Counted from the first letter of the stretch, positions 7,413 to 16,343 are shown. The stretch is DNA of 64,000 bases from Pyrinomonadaceae bacterium (GCA_030841105.1 JAVEDE010000078.1:62001-126000), one strand, 5' to 3'. Numbers and translations: made by a program. The notes: generated by a model not told the origin, from the sequence alone.

Positions 7413-10070
7413 ATGTTCACCCGTCATTTCAAACCGGCAAAGTTCATCGCGTTGTGCGTCGCGTTCGCGCTGCTCGCGCAGTCTTTCGCGCTCGGTCAGA
7501 CGGACGCGACGCAGACCACGCGCCCGCGCCGCGTCGGGACGGACGCGACGACCACGACGACAACGCCGCCCCCCAACGTCCAACCGTCACGCGACACTTT
7601 TCCGACGCGCGATTCTTTCCCGGCGCGCGACGAGTTCGCCGTCAAACGGCTCGACGCCGAGCCGGACATCCGCATCGGCCTCTCGACGAGCGCGCGCTCC
7701 GTCACCATCTCGACGAGCGGGCAGTCTTTGAGTGTGTTGCAAATGCAGCCGGGCGAGACGCACGTGCCCGCCGCGCTCGCCGTCTCGCGCGTGCGCATCG
7801 AACCGCGCATGCTCACGCCGCTCCCCGCGCCCCGCACGGACGAAGGCGGCTTGTTCCGCGTCGAGATCGCGGCGGTGACGAGCGAGGCGCAGGCCGCAGA
7901 GATCGCGCGCGAGGTGCGCGAGTTGACGGGCGAGACGCCGGAAGTCGTGCGCGACGCGACGGCCGCGACGTGGCGCGTGCGCGTCGGCCTCCCCGCCCCG
8001 CGCGCAGAGGCCGAAGAACTCCGCACGCGGCTCGAAGAGGCGGGCGTCGCCGCCGTCTCACTCGTCGCCATGCAACCGCCCGCAGGCGGCACGCAGGAAA
8101 CTGCCGCCCGCTCATCATCCAACATCAGACAACCGACTGCGACTCAAACGTCCAATCAAGCGTCGCGCTCTCCGAATCAAACGACGCGCTCTCCGGGTCA
8201 AACGACGCGTGCCTCTAATCAAACGACAATCGCGCGCACGGGTGCGAACTCAAACGGCGTGGCAAACGCGCGACAAGCGCCGTCGAGTTCGCCGGTAACT
8301 AACGGCAACGGCATCCGGCTCACCTCAAGCTCGTCGTTCTTGGCGACGCGCGGCCTCGTCGTCTATGCGGGCGGCACGTCGCCGCTTCTCGATTCGCGCG
8401 CGCCCCTCACGTTCGCGCCGACGGATGCGAGCGCGCCCGTTCGCTTCAACGAGAAGCCCTATCGCGGTCGGCTCGAAGTGTTCACGAATTTGAACGGCTC
8501 GCTGACGGTCGTCAACGTGCTCAGTCTCGAAGACTACGTGCGCGGCGTCGTGCCGAACGAACTCTCGCCGGGCGGCTACGGGGCGCTCGAAGCCTTGAAG
8601 GCGCAGGCCGTCGCGGCGCGCACCTACGCCGTCAGCAACCGCGGCCAGTTCAACGCCGCCGGTTTTGATCTGCTGCCGACGATCCGCTCGCAAGTTTACG
8701 GCGGCCTCTCCACCGAGCACCCGCTCTCCACGCGCGCCGTCGAAGAGACGCGCGGCCTCGTCGCCACCTATCACGGCGAACCGATCAACGCGCTCTACAC
8801 TTCCACTTGCGGCGGGCGCACCGAGCACGCCGAGAACATCTTCGACGGCGAGGCCGTCCCTTACCTGCGCGGCCGCGAATGCAGCGCGCACCTCGCGCAC
8901 GCGTCGCTCGCGCAGACGCTCATCCAGACCGCGCGCGAGCCGGGGACGTTGCGCTCTGCCGAACACGCCGCGAGTGCGCGCGAGGCGGCGCTCTTAGCCG
9001 TCCACGGCTTCCGTCTCGCGCCGCGACTCTCCGACGAGTGGCTCGCCGCCGCCGTCTCCGCCGAAGAGGTGCGCGCGCTGCTCGAAGTCGCCGCACGTCT
9101 CGCGCGTCGCGCGACGCCCGCCGTCGTCAACAACGACGCGACGCGCCCACCCGGCTTCTCGACCGCGCTCATGCTCACGCTCGACGGCGAGAGCCGCGCC
9201 GACGTGTTGCTCGCCGCCGACGACATAAACTACCTGCTCGCCTTCCGCGACGCCGAAGACATCCCCGCGCAGAGCCGCGCCGACGTGGCGATGCTCCTGC
9301 GCGACGGACACCTCGCGCTCTACCCTGACGCGACGCTCCGACCGCGCCAGCCCATGTCTCGCGCGCGCGCCATGCACACCGTCGTCCGGCTGCTCGAAGC
9401 GCGCGGTCTGTTGGCGTTGCAGAAAGCGACGGCGCGGCCTCCCGTCGGCGGCGCGCTCGTCGTGCGCGCGGGCAAAGCGACGGAGCGCGCGCTCGCCCTT
9501 GCCTCGGACGCTTATCTCTTCCGCGCCTTCGGCGAGGCGTTGTTCCAATCGCGCACCTTGAACGTTGTGGGCGGCGAACCCGTCACCTATCACACGGACG
9601 CGCGCGGCGCGGTTGACTACCTCGAAGTTTACGCCCCGCCGAAGGGCGCATCGGCCGAGCGCGTCTCGCCCTACACGACTTGGACGACCACTCTGAGCGC
9701 GAACGAAGTCGCAGGCCGACTCGCGCGCCGCACGGGTCGCATCGGCACGCTCGTTGACCTGCGCGTCGTCGCGCGCGGGGTGTCGCGGCGCGCGCTCGAT
9801 CTGGAGATCACCGGCACGAACGGCACGGCGCACGTGCGCGGCGGGCGCATCCGCTCCGCCCTCGGCCTGCGCGAGCAACTCTTCGTCATTGACCGCAAGT
9901 ACGACGAGGCGGGGCGCGTCGCGAGTTTCGTCTTCACGGGGCGCGGCTGGGGTCACGGCGTCGGCATGTGCCAGGTGGGCGCTTACGGGATGGCGCGCGC
10001 GGGGCTGAGTTACGAGCAGATACTCAAAAATTATTACACCGGGATTGAACTGACGAAGATGTACAGATGA
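7413..10070 (+). CDS. Secreted SpoIID/LytB-domain protein with N-terminal SPOR-like region
   Basis: I prefer the ATG at 7413 (885 residues) because it starts directly with a signal peptide (FIALCVAFALLAQSFALG); an in-frame GTG lies at 7383. A SPOR-like segment (about 145-220) is followed by a Ser/Thr/Asn/Gln-rich linker. The SpoIID domain follows: VLSLEDYVRGVVPNELSP, LKAQAVAARTYA, TSTCGGRTEHAE. It closes at the C-terminus with GRGWGHGVGMCQVGAYGMA. Between the two SpoIID halves sits an insertion of about 350 residues. SpoIID is a lytic transglycosylase on denuded glycan strands; outside spore-formers such proteins are thought to act on peptidoglycan. The partner is unknown. Confidence 0.85.
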   Translation: MFTRHFKPAKFIALCVAFALLAQSFALGQTDATQTTRPRRVGTDATTTTTTPPPNVQPSRDTFPTRDSFPARDEFAVKRLDAEPDIRIGLSTSARSVTISTSGQSLSVLQMQPGETHVPAALAVSRVRIEPRMLTPLPAPRTDEGGLFRVEIAAVTSEAQAAEIAREVRELTGETPEVVRDATAATWRVRVGLPAPRAEAEELRTRLEEAGVAAVSLVAMQPPAGGTQETAARSSSNIRQPTATQTSNQASRSPNQTTRSPGQTTRASNQTTIARTGANSNGVANARQAPSSSPVTNGNGIRLTSSSSFLATRGLVVYAGGTSPLLDSRAPLTFAPTDASAPVRFNEKPYRGRLEVFTNLNGSLTVVNVLSLEDYVRGVVPNELSPGGYGALEALKAQAVAARTYAVSNRGQFNAAGFDLLPTIRSQVYGGLSTEHPLSTRAVEETRGLVATYHGEPINALYTSTCGGRTEHAENIFDGEAVPYLRGRECSAHLAHASLAQTLIQTAREPGTLRSAEHAASAREAALLAVHGFRLAPRLSDEWLAAAVSAEEVRALLEVAARLARRATPAVVNNDATRPPGFSTALMLTLDGESRADVLLAADDINYLLAFRDAEDIPAQSRADVAMLLRDGHLALYPDATLRPRQPMSRARAMHTVVRLLEARGLLALQKATARPPVGGALVVRAGKATERALALASDAYLFRAFGEALFQSRTLNVVGGEPVTYHTDARGAVDYLEVYAPPKGASAERVSPYTTWTTTLSANEVAGRLARRTGRIGTLVDLRVVARGVSRRALDLEITGTNGTAHVRGGRIRSALGLREQLFVIDRKYDEAGRVASFVFTGRGWGHGVGMCQVGAYGMARAGLSYEQILKNYYTGIELTKMYR

Positions 10071-10084
10071 AGGTGGTAAATAGA

Positions 10085-10160
10085 GAATGGTGAATAGATG
10101 AACTCGTTCTTCTATTCACCATTCACCGTTCACCAACACTATTCACCATTCACCAAACAA
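10085..10160. repeat. TTCACCA heptamer array with hairpin
   Basis: A 13-bp perfect stem (10085-10097 with 10112-10124, word GGTGAATAG) encloses a 14-nt loop. It is followed by further TTCACCA/TTCACCG heptamers up to about 10155, just before the next start codon. It may act as a terminator-like structure after the SpoIID gene, but no T-run follows. Confidence 0.7.
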
Positions 10161-10161
10161 T

Positions 10162-10422
10162 ATGACGGAGACAACCGCAGCAACCGCCGTCACGCTCTAC
10201 GTCGTGCCGCAGTGCCCGCTCTGCGACGGCGCGCGGGCATGGCTCGCACGCCACCGGGTAACATACGTCGAACGCGACGTACAGCGAGACTTCGGCGCGT
10301 TGCGCGCGATGTACCGGCTCACGAGACAAAACCTCGTGCCCGTCTTCGCCCGCGGCGAACACGCCCTCGTTCGCCCGACCGACGAACAACTGGAAGAGTT
10401 TTTAGTAAATGGTGAATCGTAA
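10162..10422 (+). CDS. Glutaredoxin-family small thioredoxin-fold protein
   Basis: 86 residues. The N-terminal strand TLYVVPQCPLCDGARAWLARH contains the redox pair C-P-L-C, typical of the NrdH/DUF836-type glutaredoxin group, followed by YVERDVQRDFGALRAMYRLT and the cis-Pro segment NLVPVFARGEHALVRP. It probably acts as a cytosolic dithiol-disulfide exchanger. Its last residues (VNGES) and stop lie in the next repeat array. The flanking repeat hairpins suggest it may be transcribed alone. Partner proteins are unknown. Confidence 0.8.
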   Translation: MTETTAATAVTLYVVPQCPLCDGARAWLARHRVTYVERDVQRDFGALRAMYRLTRQNLVPVFARGEHALVRPTDEQLEEFLVNGES

Positions 10423-10437
10423 ATAGATGAAAAGCTG

Positions 10438-10500
10438 TGAATGGTAAATCGTGAATAGACAAAACCTGCTTCGGTTTTTCTATTCACGATTTACGATTCA
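10438..10500. repeat. Long hairpin of TTCACGA/TTTACGA heptamers
   Basis: Arms 10438-10458 and 10480-10500 are 21 nt long and complementary except at one position. Inside them AAAACC and GGTTTT pair again around a short loop, so the stem is nearly continuous. TTCATGA and TTCACAA heptamers continue to about 10514, next to the small ORF at 10517. It could terminate glutaredoxin transcription. Confidence 0.75.
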
Positions 10501-10516
10501 TGATTCACAATTCCCT

Positions 10517-10612
10517 ATGCGTTTCTCTCGCGCACAACTTGTCGGCGCATTTCTGTTGCTCGCGATCATGTGGGTCGTGCTCATCTCCCGTCTCCTCTTC
10601 TCCGCTGCGTGA
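10517..10612 (+). CDS. Putative 31-residue membrane peptide coupled to miaA
   Basis: The ORF encodes 31 residues: a short basic head (MRFSRAQ) and one hydrophobic segment of about 20 residues (from LVGAFLLLAIMWVV to the end). Its TGA (10610-10612) overlaps the GTG proposed for miaA (10609-10611) as GTGA, an arrangement typical of translationally coupled real genes. No clear Shine-Dalgarno precedes the ATG. Function is unknown; it could be a leader peptide or a small membrane protein. The open frame is short, so chance cannot be excluded. Confidence 0.45.
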   Translation: MRFSRAQLVGAFLLLAIMWVVLISRLLFSAA

Positions 10613-11571
10613 GTTCCGCATCAACAGCACAACCGATCATCGCCGTCGTCGGCCCGACGGCTTCGGGCAAGAGCGACCTCGGCATCGAGTTGGCCTTGCG
10701 CTTCGACGGTGAGATTATCAACTGCGACTCCGTGCAGGTCTATCAGGGCATCGAGATCGCTACCGCCAAAGTGCCGCTCGCAGAACGTCGCGGCGTGCCG
10801 CACCACCTGCTCGACTTCGTGCCGCCCGCAGTCAACTACACGGCGGGCGCGTGGGCGGCGGCGGCGGCCGAAAAGATCGCGCAGGTAGAAGCGCGCGGCC
10901 GTCTCGCGCTCCTCGTCGGCGGCACGGGCTTCTACCTGCGCGCGCTGCGTCAGCCATTCTTTCCGAGTCCGCCGACCGACGAACAGTTGCGCGCGCGCTT
11001 GACGAAGATCAGAGAGCGACGCGGCGCGGAACGTCTGCACGCCATCCTGCGTCGCCTCGATCCCACGTCCGCGTCGCGCCTACAGCCGCGCGATTGGTCG
11101 CGCGTGCAGCGCGCGCTCGAAGTGCGTTTGCAGACGGGCGCGCCGCTCTCTTTGCAACAGCCCGCGCGACCCGCGCCGCCCGCGTGGGTCGCGCGCCTAC
11201 GCGTCTTTGCCCTCTCGCCGCCACGCGCCGCGCTTTATGCGCGCATCAACGAACGCGCCGCGCGCCACTTCGACATGGGCTTGATCGAAGAAGTCCGGCG
11301 ACTGTTGGACGCGGGCGTGCCCGCCAACTCGAACGCGCTCGGCGCGCACGGCTACCGGCGCGTGGTCGAGTTTCTACGCGGCGAACGCACGCGCGAGGGC
11401 GCAATTGAGCAGACCAAGCTCGACGTGCGTCATTACGCGAAACGGCAGTTGACTTGGTTTCGCCGCGAGGCGGGCGTCGAGTGGTTTGAGGGCTTCGGCG
11501 ACTCTTCGGATGTGCAGCAACTCGTCGTCGCGCGCGTCGCGCAGTTGCTCGAAGAAGCGGGCGAGGCATGA
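10609..11571 (+). CDS. miaA: tRNA dimethylallyltransferase MiaA
   Basis: MiaA adds a dimethylallyl group to N6 of A37 in tRNAs that read codons starting with U. I place the start at GTG 10609 (320 residues) because family proteins begin a few residues before the P-loop and because it overlaps the small ORF; an in-frame GTG lies at 10570. Visible motifs: P-loop VVGPTASGKS, NCDSVQVYQG, GGTGFYLRAL, the RDWSRVQRALEV region and ALGAHGYRRVVEFL near the C-terminus. In proteobacteria miaA adjoins hfq; here hfq lies about 11 kb away. The flavin monooxygenase gene follows after 33 bp. Confidence 0.93.
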   Translation: MSSASTAQPIIAVVGPTASGKSDLGIELALRFDGEIINCDSVQVYQGIEIATAKVPLAERRGVPHHLLDFVPPAVNYTAGAWAAAAAEKIAQVEARGRLALLVGGTGFYLRALRQPFFPSPPTDEQLRARLTKIRERRGAERLHAILRRLDPTSASRLQPRDWSRVQRALEVRLQTGAPLSLQQPARPAPPAWVARLRVFALSPPRAALYARINERAARHFDMGLIEEVRRLLDAGVPANSNALGAHGYRRVVEFLRGERTREGAIEQTKLDVRHYAKRQLTWFRREAGVEWFEGFGDSSDVQQLVVARVAQLLEEAGEA

Positions 11572-11604
11572 AACAAATAACGACGCGTGTGAAGGACGAT
11601 TATC

Positions 11605-13161
11605 GTGTCTCAGAGTAATGATAGTTCACAGCCTGTCGGCGGCGCGGCCGGGGCGCGAGTCGCGATCATCGGCAGCGGCTTCGGCGGCCTTGGCGCGGCC
11701 ATACGTCTCAAGCAGCAGGGCGTCGAGGACTTCGTTATTTTCGAGCGCGCGACCGACGTGGGCGGGACGTGGCGCGATAACACTTATCCGGGCTGCGCCT
11801 GCGACGTGGAGTCACATCTCTACTCGTTCTCCTTCGCGCCGAACCCGGATTGGTCGCGCAGTTTCTCGCACCAACCCGAAATCTGGGACTACCTCAAACG
11901 TTGCGCGCGCGACTTCGGCCTGCTGCCGCACATACGTTTCCGGCACGAGGTACGCGAAGCCGCGTGGGACGAAGCCGCGCAACACTGGCGCATAGAGACT
12001 TCGCAGGGAAGCTACACCGCCTCCATGCTCGTGATGGCGTCGGGCGCGCTCAGCGAACCCGCGATGCCGCAGATTCCGGGGTTAGAAAGCTTTCGTGGCA
12101 AGACGTTTCACTCCGCGCGCTGGGATCACGATTACGATCTGAAGGGTCGCCGTGTGGCCGTCATCGGCACGGGCGCGTCGGCCGTCCAGTTCGTCCCTGA
12201 GATTCAACCGCTGGTCGCACGGCTGCACCTGTTCCAGCGCACGCCGCCGTGGATTTTGCCGCGACGCGACCGCGCGCTCGGCGCACGCGAGCGACAGTTG
12301 TTCCGACGCTTCCCCGCCGCACAGCGCGCCGAACGCGCCGCTATCTATCTGTTCCGCGAACTCTTCCTGCTGCCTTTCCGTCACCTCCGTCTGGCGGGTC
12401 TGGTCGAACGGATGGCGCGGCGTCACCTCGAACGTTCAGTGCCCGACCCGTCACTCCGCGCGAAACTCGTGCCCGGCTATGCCATCGGGTGCAAGCGCGT
12501 TCTCATCTCGAACGACTACCTGCCATCGCTGACGCGCTCCAACGTCGAAGTGGTGACCGAAGGGATCGCGGAAGTGAGGCCGCATTCGATTCTGGATCGC
12601 GCCGGGGTGGAGCGACCCGTGGATGCGATCATCCTCGGCACGGGCTTTCGTGTGACTGATCAGCCGTTCGCCAAACACGTCCGCGGCCGCGACGGGCGGA
12701 CGCTCTCAGAGGTGTGGGGCGGGAGTCCGCAGGCGTACCTCGGAACGACGGTGGCGGGCTTCCCGAACCTCTTCATCCTGCTCGGCCCCAACACGGGACT
12801 CGGACACAACTCGGTCGTCTTTATGATCGAGGCGCAGATCGAACACGTGATGGCCGCGCTCGGCCACGCGTGGCGACACGGCGCGAGTGCCATCGAACCG
12901 CGCGCCGAAGCGCAGGCGGCTTTCGTCGCCGCAGTGCAAAGGAGGATGGAAGGGACGGTGTGGACTGCGGGCGGCTGCGCCAGTTGGTATCTCGATCCGA
13001 CGGGGCGCAACTCCACGCTCTGGCCTGACTTTAGTTGGCGGTTCAGCCGCCGCGCCGCGCGTCTGAATCCTGACGAGTACAGGTTGAGTTTTACGCCCGG
13101 CGCGACGCGGCAAGTTTTCAACCGCCACGAACCGACACGTTACCGTGAGGAGACCGTCTAA
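11605..13161 (+). CDS. Flavin-containing / Baeyer-Villiger-type monooxygenase
   Basis: 518 residues with a GTG start. An N-terminal FAD-binding loop (VAIIGSGFGGLGAA, about 19-32) is followed by ERATDVGGTWRDNTYPGCACD. The Baeyer-Villiger fingerprint F-x-G-x3-H-x3-W is present as FRGKTFHSARWDHD. A second Rossmann loop (VAVIGTGASAVQ) binds NADPH. Such enzymes insert oxygen into ketones or oxidise N/S centres; the substrate cannot be predicted. The stop overlaps the next start as TAATG, so it is coupled to the short-chain dehydrogenase, a pairing that fits an oxidative degradation or modification of an alcohol through its ketone. Confidence 0.88.
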   Translation: MSQSNDSSQPVGGAAGARVAIIGSGFGGLGAAIRLKQQGVEDFVIFERATDVGGTWRDNTYPGCACDVESHLYSFSFAPNPDWSRSFSHQPEIWDYLKRCARDFGLLPHIRFRHEVREAAWDEAAQHWRIETSQGSYTASMLVMASGALSEPAMPQIPGLESFRGKTFHSARWDHDYDLKGRRVAVIGTGASAVQFVPEIQPLVARLHLFQRTPPWILPRRDRALGARERQLFRRFPAAQRAERAAIYLFRELFLLPFRHLRLAGLVERMARRHLERSVPDPSLRAKLVPGYAIGCKRVLISNDYLPSLTRSNVEVVTEGIAEVRPHSILDRAGVERPVDAIILGTGFRVTDQPFAKHVRGRDGRTLSEVWGGSPQAYLGTTVAGFPNLFILLGPNTGLGHNSVVFMIEAQIEHVMAALGHAWRHGASAIEPRAEAQAAFVAAVQRRMEGTVWTAGGCASWYLDPTGRNSTLWPDFSWRFSRRAARLNPDEYRLSFTPGATRQVFNRHEPTRYREETV

Positions 13162-14078
13162 TGAAGCACGGCGTTTCCGATCAGGTGGTGCTCATCACAG
13201 GAGCGGCGCGCGGCATCGGCGCGGAGACGGCGCGCATGCTTGCGGCACGCGGCGCGCGGCTGTCGCTGGTCGGCCTTGAGCCGGAACGCCTCGCCGCGCT
13301 CGCGGCTGAGTTAGGCGGCGACGGTCGTCACGTCTGGTTCGAGTGCGACGTGACGGATCAAGCGTCGCTTGAGCGCGCTGTCAACGCCACGTTGGAGGCG
13401 TCGGGAAGCATTGATGTCGTCGTCGCCAACGCGGGCATCGCGAGCAACTGCATGGTGGCGTCCGGTTCGGTGGACGCGCTCGTGCGAACCATCGAAGTGA
13501 ATTTGAGCGGCGTGATACGCACCGTCAGCGCGACGCTGCCGCACGTGATCGCCGCACGCGGTTATTACCTGCTCGTCTCTTCGGCGGCGGCGCTCGCTCC
13601 GCTGCCCGGCCTCTCGGCCTACGCGGCCGCGAAGAGCGGGGTCGAGCAGTTCGGCAACGTGCTGCGCCTCGAAGTCGCGCACAAGGGAGTCGGCGTTGGG
13701 GTCGCTCACCCGTCATGGATTGACACGGACATGGTGCGCGACGCGCGGCACGACCTGAAAAGTTTCGACGAGATACTCGCCGCGCTCCCATGGCCTTTCG
13801 GCTCGGTGACGCCGGTGAAGACTTGCGCCGCCGCCTTCGTCAAAGCGATTGCGGGGCGCAGACGCAAGGTGTACGTGCCGGGGTCGCTCGCGCCGTTCTC
13901 CGCCCTGCGCTATCTCTTCGCCAGCCCGCTCTCGGAATACGTCATCGGGCGACAAGCGCGCCGCCTCGTCCCACAGGCCGAGCGCGAAGCACAAAGTCTC
14001 AAACGGGCTTTCGGTCTCAACAGCGTCGAGACCAAGGGCAAGCCGGACGCCGAAGACGATGCGGACACGTCCGCCTGA
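13161..14078 (+). CDS. Short-chain dehydrogenase/reductase
   Basis: 305 residues. It has the classical SDR features: ITGAARGIGAETA (nucleotide loop, about 12-24), NAG in VVVANAGIAS, Ser in LLVSSAAALAP and Y-A-A-A-K in LSAYAAAKSGVEQ. The C-terminal extension from about 230 resembles membrane-associated SDRs paired with monooxygenases. It would interconvert an alcohol and a ketone with NAD(P)H. The 1-bp overlap with the monooxygenase gene suggests both act on the same substrate. No terminator was recognised downstream. Confidence 0.88.
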   Translation: MKHGVSDQVVLITGAARGIGAETARMLAARGARLSLVGLEPERLAALAAELGGDGRHVWFECDVTDQASLERAVNATLEASGSIDVVVANAGIASNCMVASGSVDALVRTIEVNLSGVIRTVSATLPHVIAARGYYLLVSSAAALAPLPGLSAYAAAKSGVEQFGNVLRLEVAHKGVGVGVAHPSWIDTDMVRDARHDLKSFDEILAALPWPFGSVTPVKTCAAAFVKAIAGRRRKVYVPGSLAPFSALRYLFASPLSEYVIGRQARRLVPQAEREAQSLKRAFGLNSVETKGKPDAEDDADTSA

Positions 14079-14312
14079 ACAAGCCACTGCCTGAACAAGC
14101 CTCTGGATGAGCAAGCCTCCGCATGAGCAAGATCATTCCGATGCGCGTCGCGGCGACGGGCGGCGGTAGTGATTAAACGTTTCCTTCATTATGACCGCCG
14201 TCCAATTCAAACCTGACTGACCCGGTCAATCTGGCGCACAAAAATTTTCCTCGCCCGCGCGTCTTCACTCGAAACTCACAGTATTCTCGAAACTCCCACG
14301 CCGCCATTCCAC
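14079..14312. other. Intergenic region upstream of the subtilase operon
   Basis: No gene is seen. A direct repeat of CTCGAAACTC occurs at 14268-14277 and 14286-14295, close upstream of the candidate sigma-54 element; it could be an activator site, but its position is nearer than usual for enhancer-binding proteins. Confidence 0.4.
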
Positions 14313-14329
14313 AGGCATACTCCTTGCTA
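14313..14329 (+). promoter_or_regulatory. Candidate sigma-54 promoter for the subtilase operon
   Basis: AGGCAT-N5-TTGCTA with GG at 14314-14315 and GC at 14326-14327, the obligatory 10-nt spacing. The -24 box is imperfect (GGCAT rather than GGCAC). Transcription would start near 14340, leaving a leader of about 150 nt. Confidence 0.45.
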
Positions 14330-14339
14330 ATAGCGTGAC

Positions 14340-14489
14340 GACTCAGTTCGTTTTGAGTTGTTCTTTCAACGATCAATAGTCACCGATAAGAGCCTACTCT
14401 TTGTGAAAACGGGAGGTGGCACGCACTTACCAGCCTACATCCCTGCCCCGGCAGGGACACGGCAGTGGGAGTTACCGAAGGACGAAAAA
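14340..14489 (+). other. Structured 5' leader of the subtilase operon, class unknown
   Basis: If transcription starts at the sigma-54 element, about 150 nt precede the ATG at 14490. The leader contains a GC-rich hairpin around CCCTGCCCCGGCAGGG (about 14441-14457) and a GGTGGCACGCACTTACC segment. I could not match it to a known riboswitch; a c-di-GMP aptamer was considered because a GGDEF-EAL gene is nearby, but the conserved core is not present. Confidence 0.3.
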
Positions 14490-16343
14490 ATGAATAGGAA
14501 AAACTACCGCCTGCGCCTGCGGCGCGCGGCAGCACTCGCTCTTCTGCTGGCGACGTGCGCGGGACTCGGACTCATCCGACATGTGCCCGGCGGCTTCGCC
14601 AAAGAAACCAACATCGAAGCCAAAGCGGGTAAAATCTCACCTGAGATTAAGTCTCTGGACAAGGATTTTAAAGCCGACGCCATCCTCCAACTCAACGGGA
14701 CGATGAGTCCCGCCTTAAGCGACTTCATCAACAAGAACCTCTCGCTGAAAGAAACCTTCGAGTACTTCGCGACTTACGCCGTTAAAGGCAAGGTCTCGGT
14801 GCTCATGGAACTGGCTTCATTCCCCGAAGTCTCCTCTGTGACCATTGACAAAAAGGTCAAGAAGTTAGGACACGTGTCGCTCACGACCGGCGCGCAGGCC
14901 GCGCGCGCGCTCGGAGGCAGCCAGCCCTACAGCGGCGCGGGCGTCGGCGTCGCGGTGCTCGACTCCGGCGTTGACACGACCCACCAATCGTTCCTCGATA
15001 CCAAAGCCCAGAAAATTTCTTTCAGTAAAGATTTCACGGGTGAGGGTCGGACGGACGATCCCTTCGGCCACGGCACACACGTCGCTTCGTCCATCGTGGG
15101 CGGCAATCATATCAACCGGGGCGCTTACGGCGGCATCGCCCCCAAGGCCGCTCTCGTCAACCTCCGCGTGCTCGACTCGCAGGGCGTCGGTTCGATCTCG
15201 TCCGTACTGCGCGGCCTGATGTGGGTGGCGTCGAACCGCGCGACCTACAAGATTCGCGTCGTCAACATGAGCCTCGGCGGGGTCGCCGTAGACTCGTATA
15301 AAAAAGACCCGCTGTGTCGCGCCGTGCGCCGCCTCGTCAACAGCGGCACCGTCGTCATCGCGGCCGCCGGAAACAGCGGCAAGAACTTGGACGGCAACAA
15401 GGTGTACGGCGCGGTGCACACGCCGGGCATCGAGCCTTCGGCCATTACGGTCGGCGCGACCAACACCTTCGGCACCGACTCGCGTTCGGACGATGCCGTC
15501 ACCAGCTACAGTTCGCGCGGGCCGACGCGCAGCTACTGGGTGGACGACGAGCAGACCCGCCACTACGACAACGTGCTCAAGCCTAATCTGGTCGCCCCCG
15601 GCAACCGGCTCATCTGGGCGCAGGCGAAGAACAACTACATCGTCACGAACCACCCGGAACTGGCCGTCAACGCGCCGGGAGCTGAGATGATGTATCTGAG
15701 CGGCACGTCTATGGCCGCTCCACTCGTCAGCGGCACGGTGGCCTTGATGCTGCAAGCCAACCCGAAGCTGACGCCGAATCTGGTCAGGATGATCTTGGAG
15801 TACACAGCCCAACCTCTGCCGGGTCACAACGTCGTCGAGCAGGGCGCGGGTCAGCTCAACGTCGAAGGCGCGGTCAGGCTGGCGCGGTCAGTCCGCACCG
15901 ACCTTAACCCGGCGACGCCCGTCGGCGACGCGCTGCTGACAAATAACGCGACGCCTGAGCCATACACCACGCTCGACTCCGAAACGTTCGGCTGGTCGCA
16001 ACGCTTCCTCGCAGACCCGGCCTACATCATTTCGGGCTACAACCTGATCGGCAAGTACCAGCGCATCTATGACGAAGGGGCTTGCGTCTCGGACGGCATC
16101 ATGGTCTCGGACGGCGCGATTGGCGTTGACGGCATCATGGTCTCGGACGGGATCATGGTTTCAGACGGGATCATGGTCTCCGACGGCATTATGGTCTCCG
16201 ACGGAGCCGTGATCTCGGACGGGATTATGGTCTCGGACGGCATCATGGTTTCGGACAGCACGGGCGGCGACGCAACCGCCAGCATGCATGTGGAACGCGG
16301 CATGAGAAACGTGAAAATGAAAAACGCGGGGGTGACAAAATGA
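14490..16343 (+). CDS. Secreted subtilisin-like (S8) serine protease with C-terminal VSDGIM hexapeptide array
   Basis: 617 residues from the ATG at 14490, preceded by GAAGGA at 14477; the open frame extends upstream but lacks a credible start. A signal peptide covers about 1-37 and an inhibitor-like prodomain about 55-125. The catalytic domain has D158 (VAVLDSG), H194 (GHGTHVAS), the oxyanion Asn in AAAGNSG and S407 (SGTSMAAP), so it should be active outside the cytoplasm. Residues about 470-530 form a linker domain shared with the next protein. The C-terminus holds ten six-residue units, mostly V-S-D-G-I-M, then a short basic tail. No sorting signal was recognised. The next gene overlaps by ATGA. 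Confidence 0.9.
   Translation: MNRKNYRLRLRRAAALALLLATCAGLGLIRHVPGGFAKETNIEAKAGKISPEIKSLDKDFKADAILQLNGTMSPALSDFINKNLSLKETFEYFATYAVKGKVSVLMELASFPEVSSVTIDKKVKKLGHVSLTTGAQAARALGGSQPYSGAGVGVAVLDSGVDTTHQSFLDTKAQKISFSKDFTGEGRTDDPFGHGTHVASSIVGGNHINRGAYGGIAPKAALVNLRVLDSQGVGSISSVLRGLMWVASNRATYKIRVVNMSLGGVAVDSYKKDPLCRAVRRLVNSGTVVIAAAGNSGKNLDGNKVYGAVHTPGIEPSAITVGATNTFGTDSRSDDAVTSYSSRGPTRSYWVDDEQTRHYDNVLKPNLVAPGNRLIWAQAKNNYIVTNHPELAVNAPGAEMMYLSGTSMAAPLVSGTVALMLQANPKLTPNLVRMILEYTAQPLPGHNVVEQGAGQLNVEGAVRLARSVRTDLNPATPVGDALLTNNATPEPYTTLDSETFGWSQRFLADPAYIISGYNLIGKYQRIYDEGACVSDGIMVSDGAIGVDGIMVSDGIMVSDGIMVSDGIMVSDGAVISDGIMVSDGIMVSDSTGGDATASMHVERGMRNVKMKNAGVTK
16083..16259 (+). repeat. In-frame 18-bp coding repeats (VSDGIM units)
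   Basis: Ten consecutive 18-bp units encode C/V-S-D-G-I-M type hexapeptides, including variants VSDGAI, GVDGIM and ISDGIM. Synonymous codons differ between units (tct/tcc/tcg/tca Ser; ggc/ggg/gga Gly) while the peptide stays constant, so the repeat is kept at protein level and is not a recent DNA slippage product. Confidence 0.9.

Noticed and set aside
14417-14431. TGGCAC followed by TTACC as a second sigma-54 promoter just before the first protease.
   Set aside because: The -12 dinucleotide at the required spacing is CC, not GC.
14358-14489. N-terminal extension of the first protease from 14358.
   Set aside because: The 44 extra residues precede the signal peptide and lie in the predicted leader; ATG 14490 has the ribosome site and the export signal.
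14340-14489. c-di-GMP riboswitch in the protease leader.
   Set aside because: Although ACGCAC occurs, the conserved core (GGGCAAACC and the tetraloop receptor) is missing.
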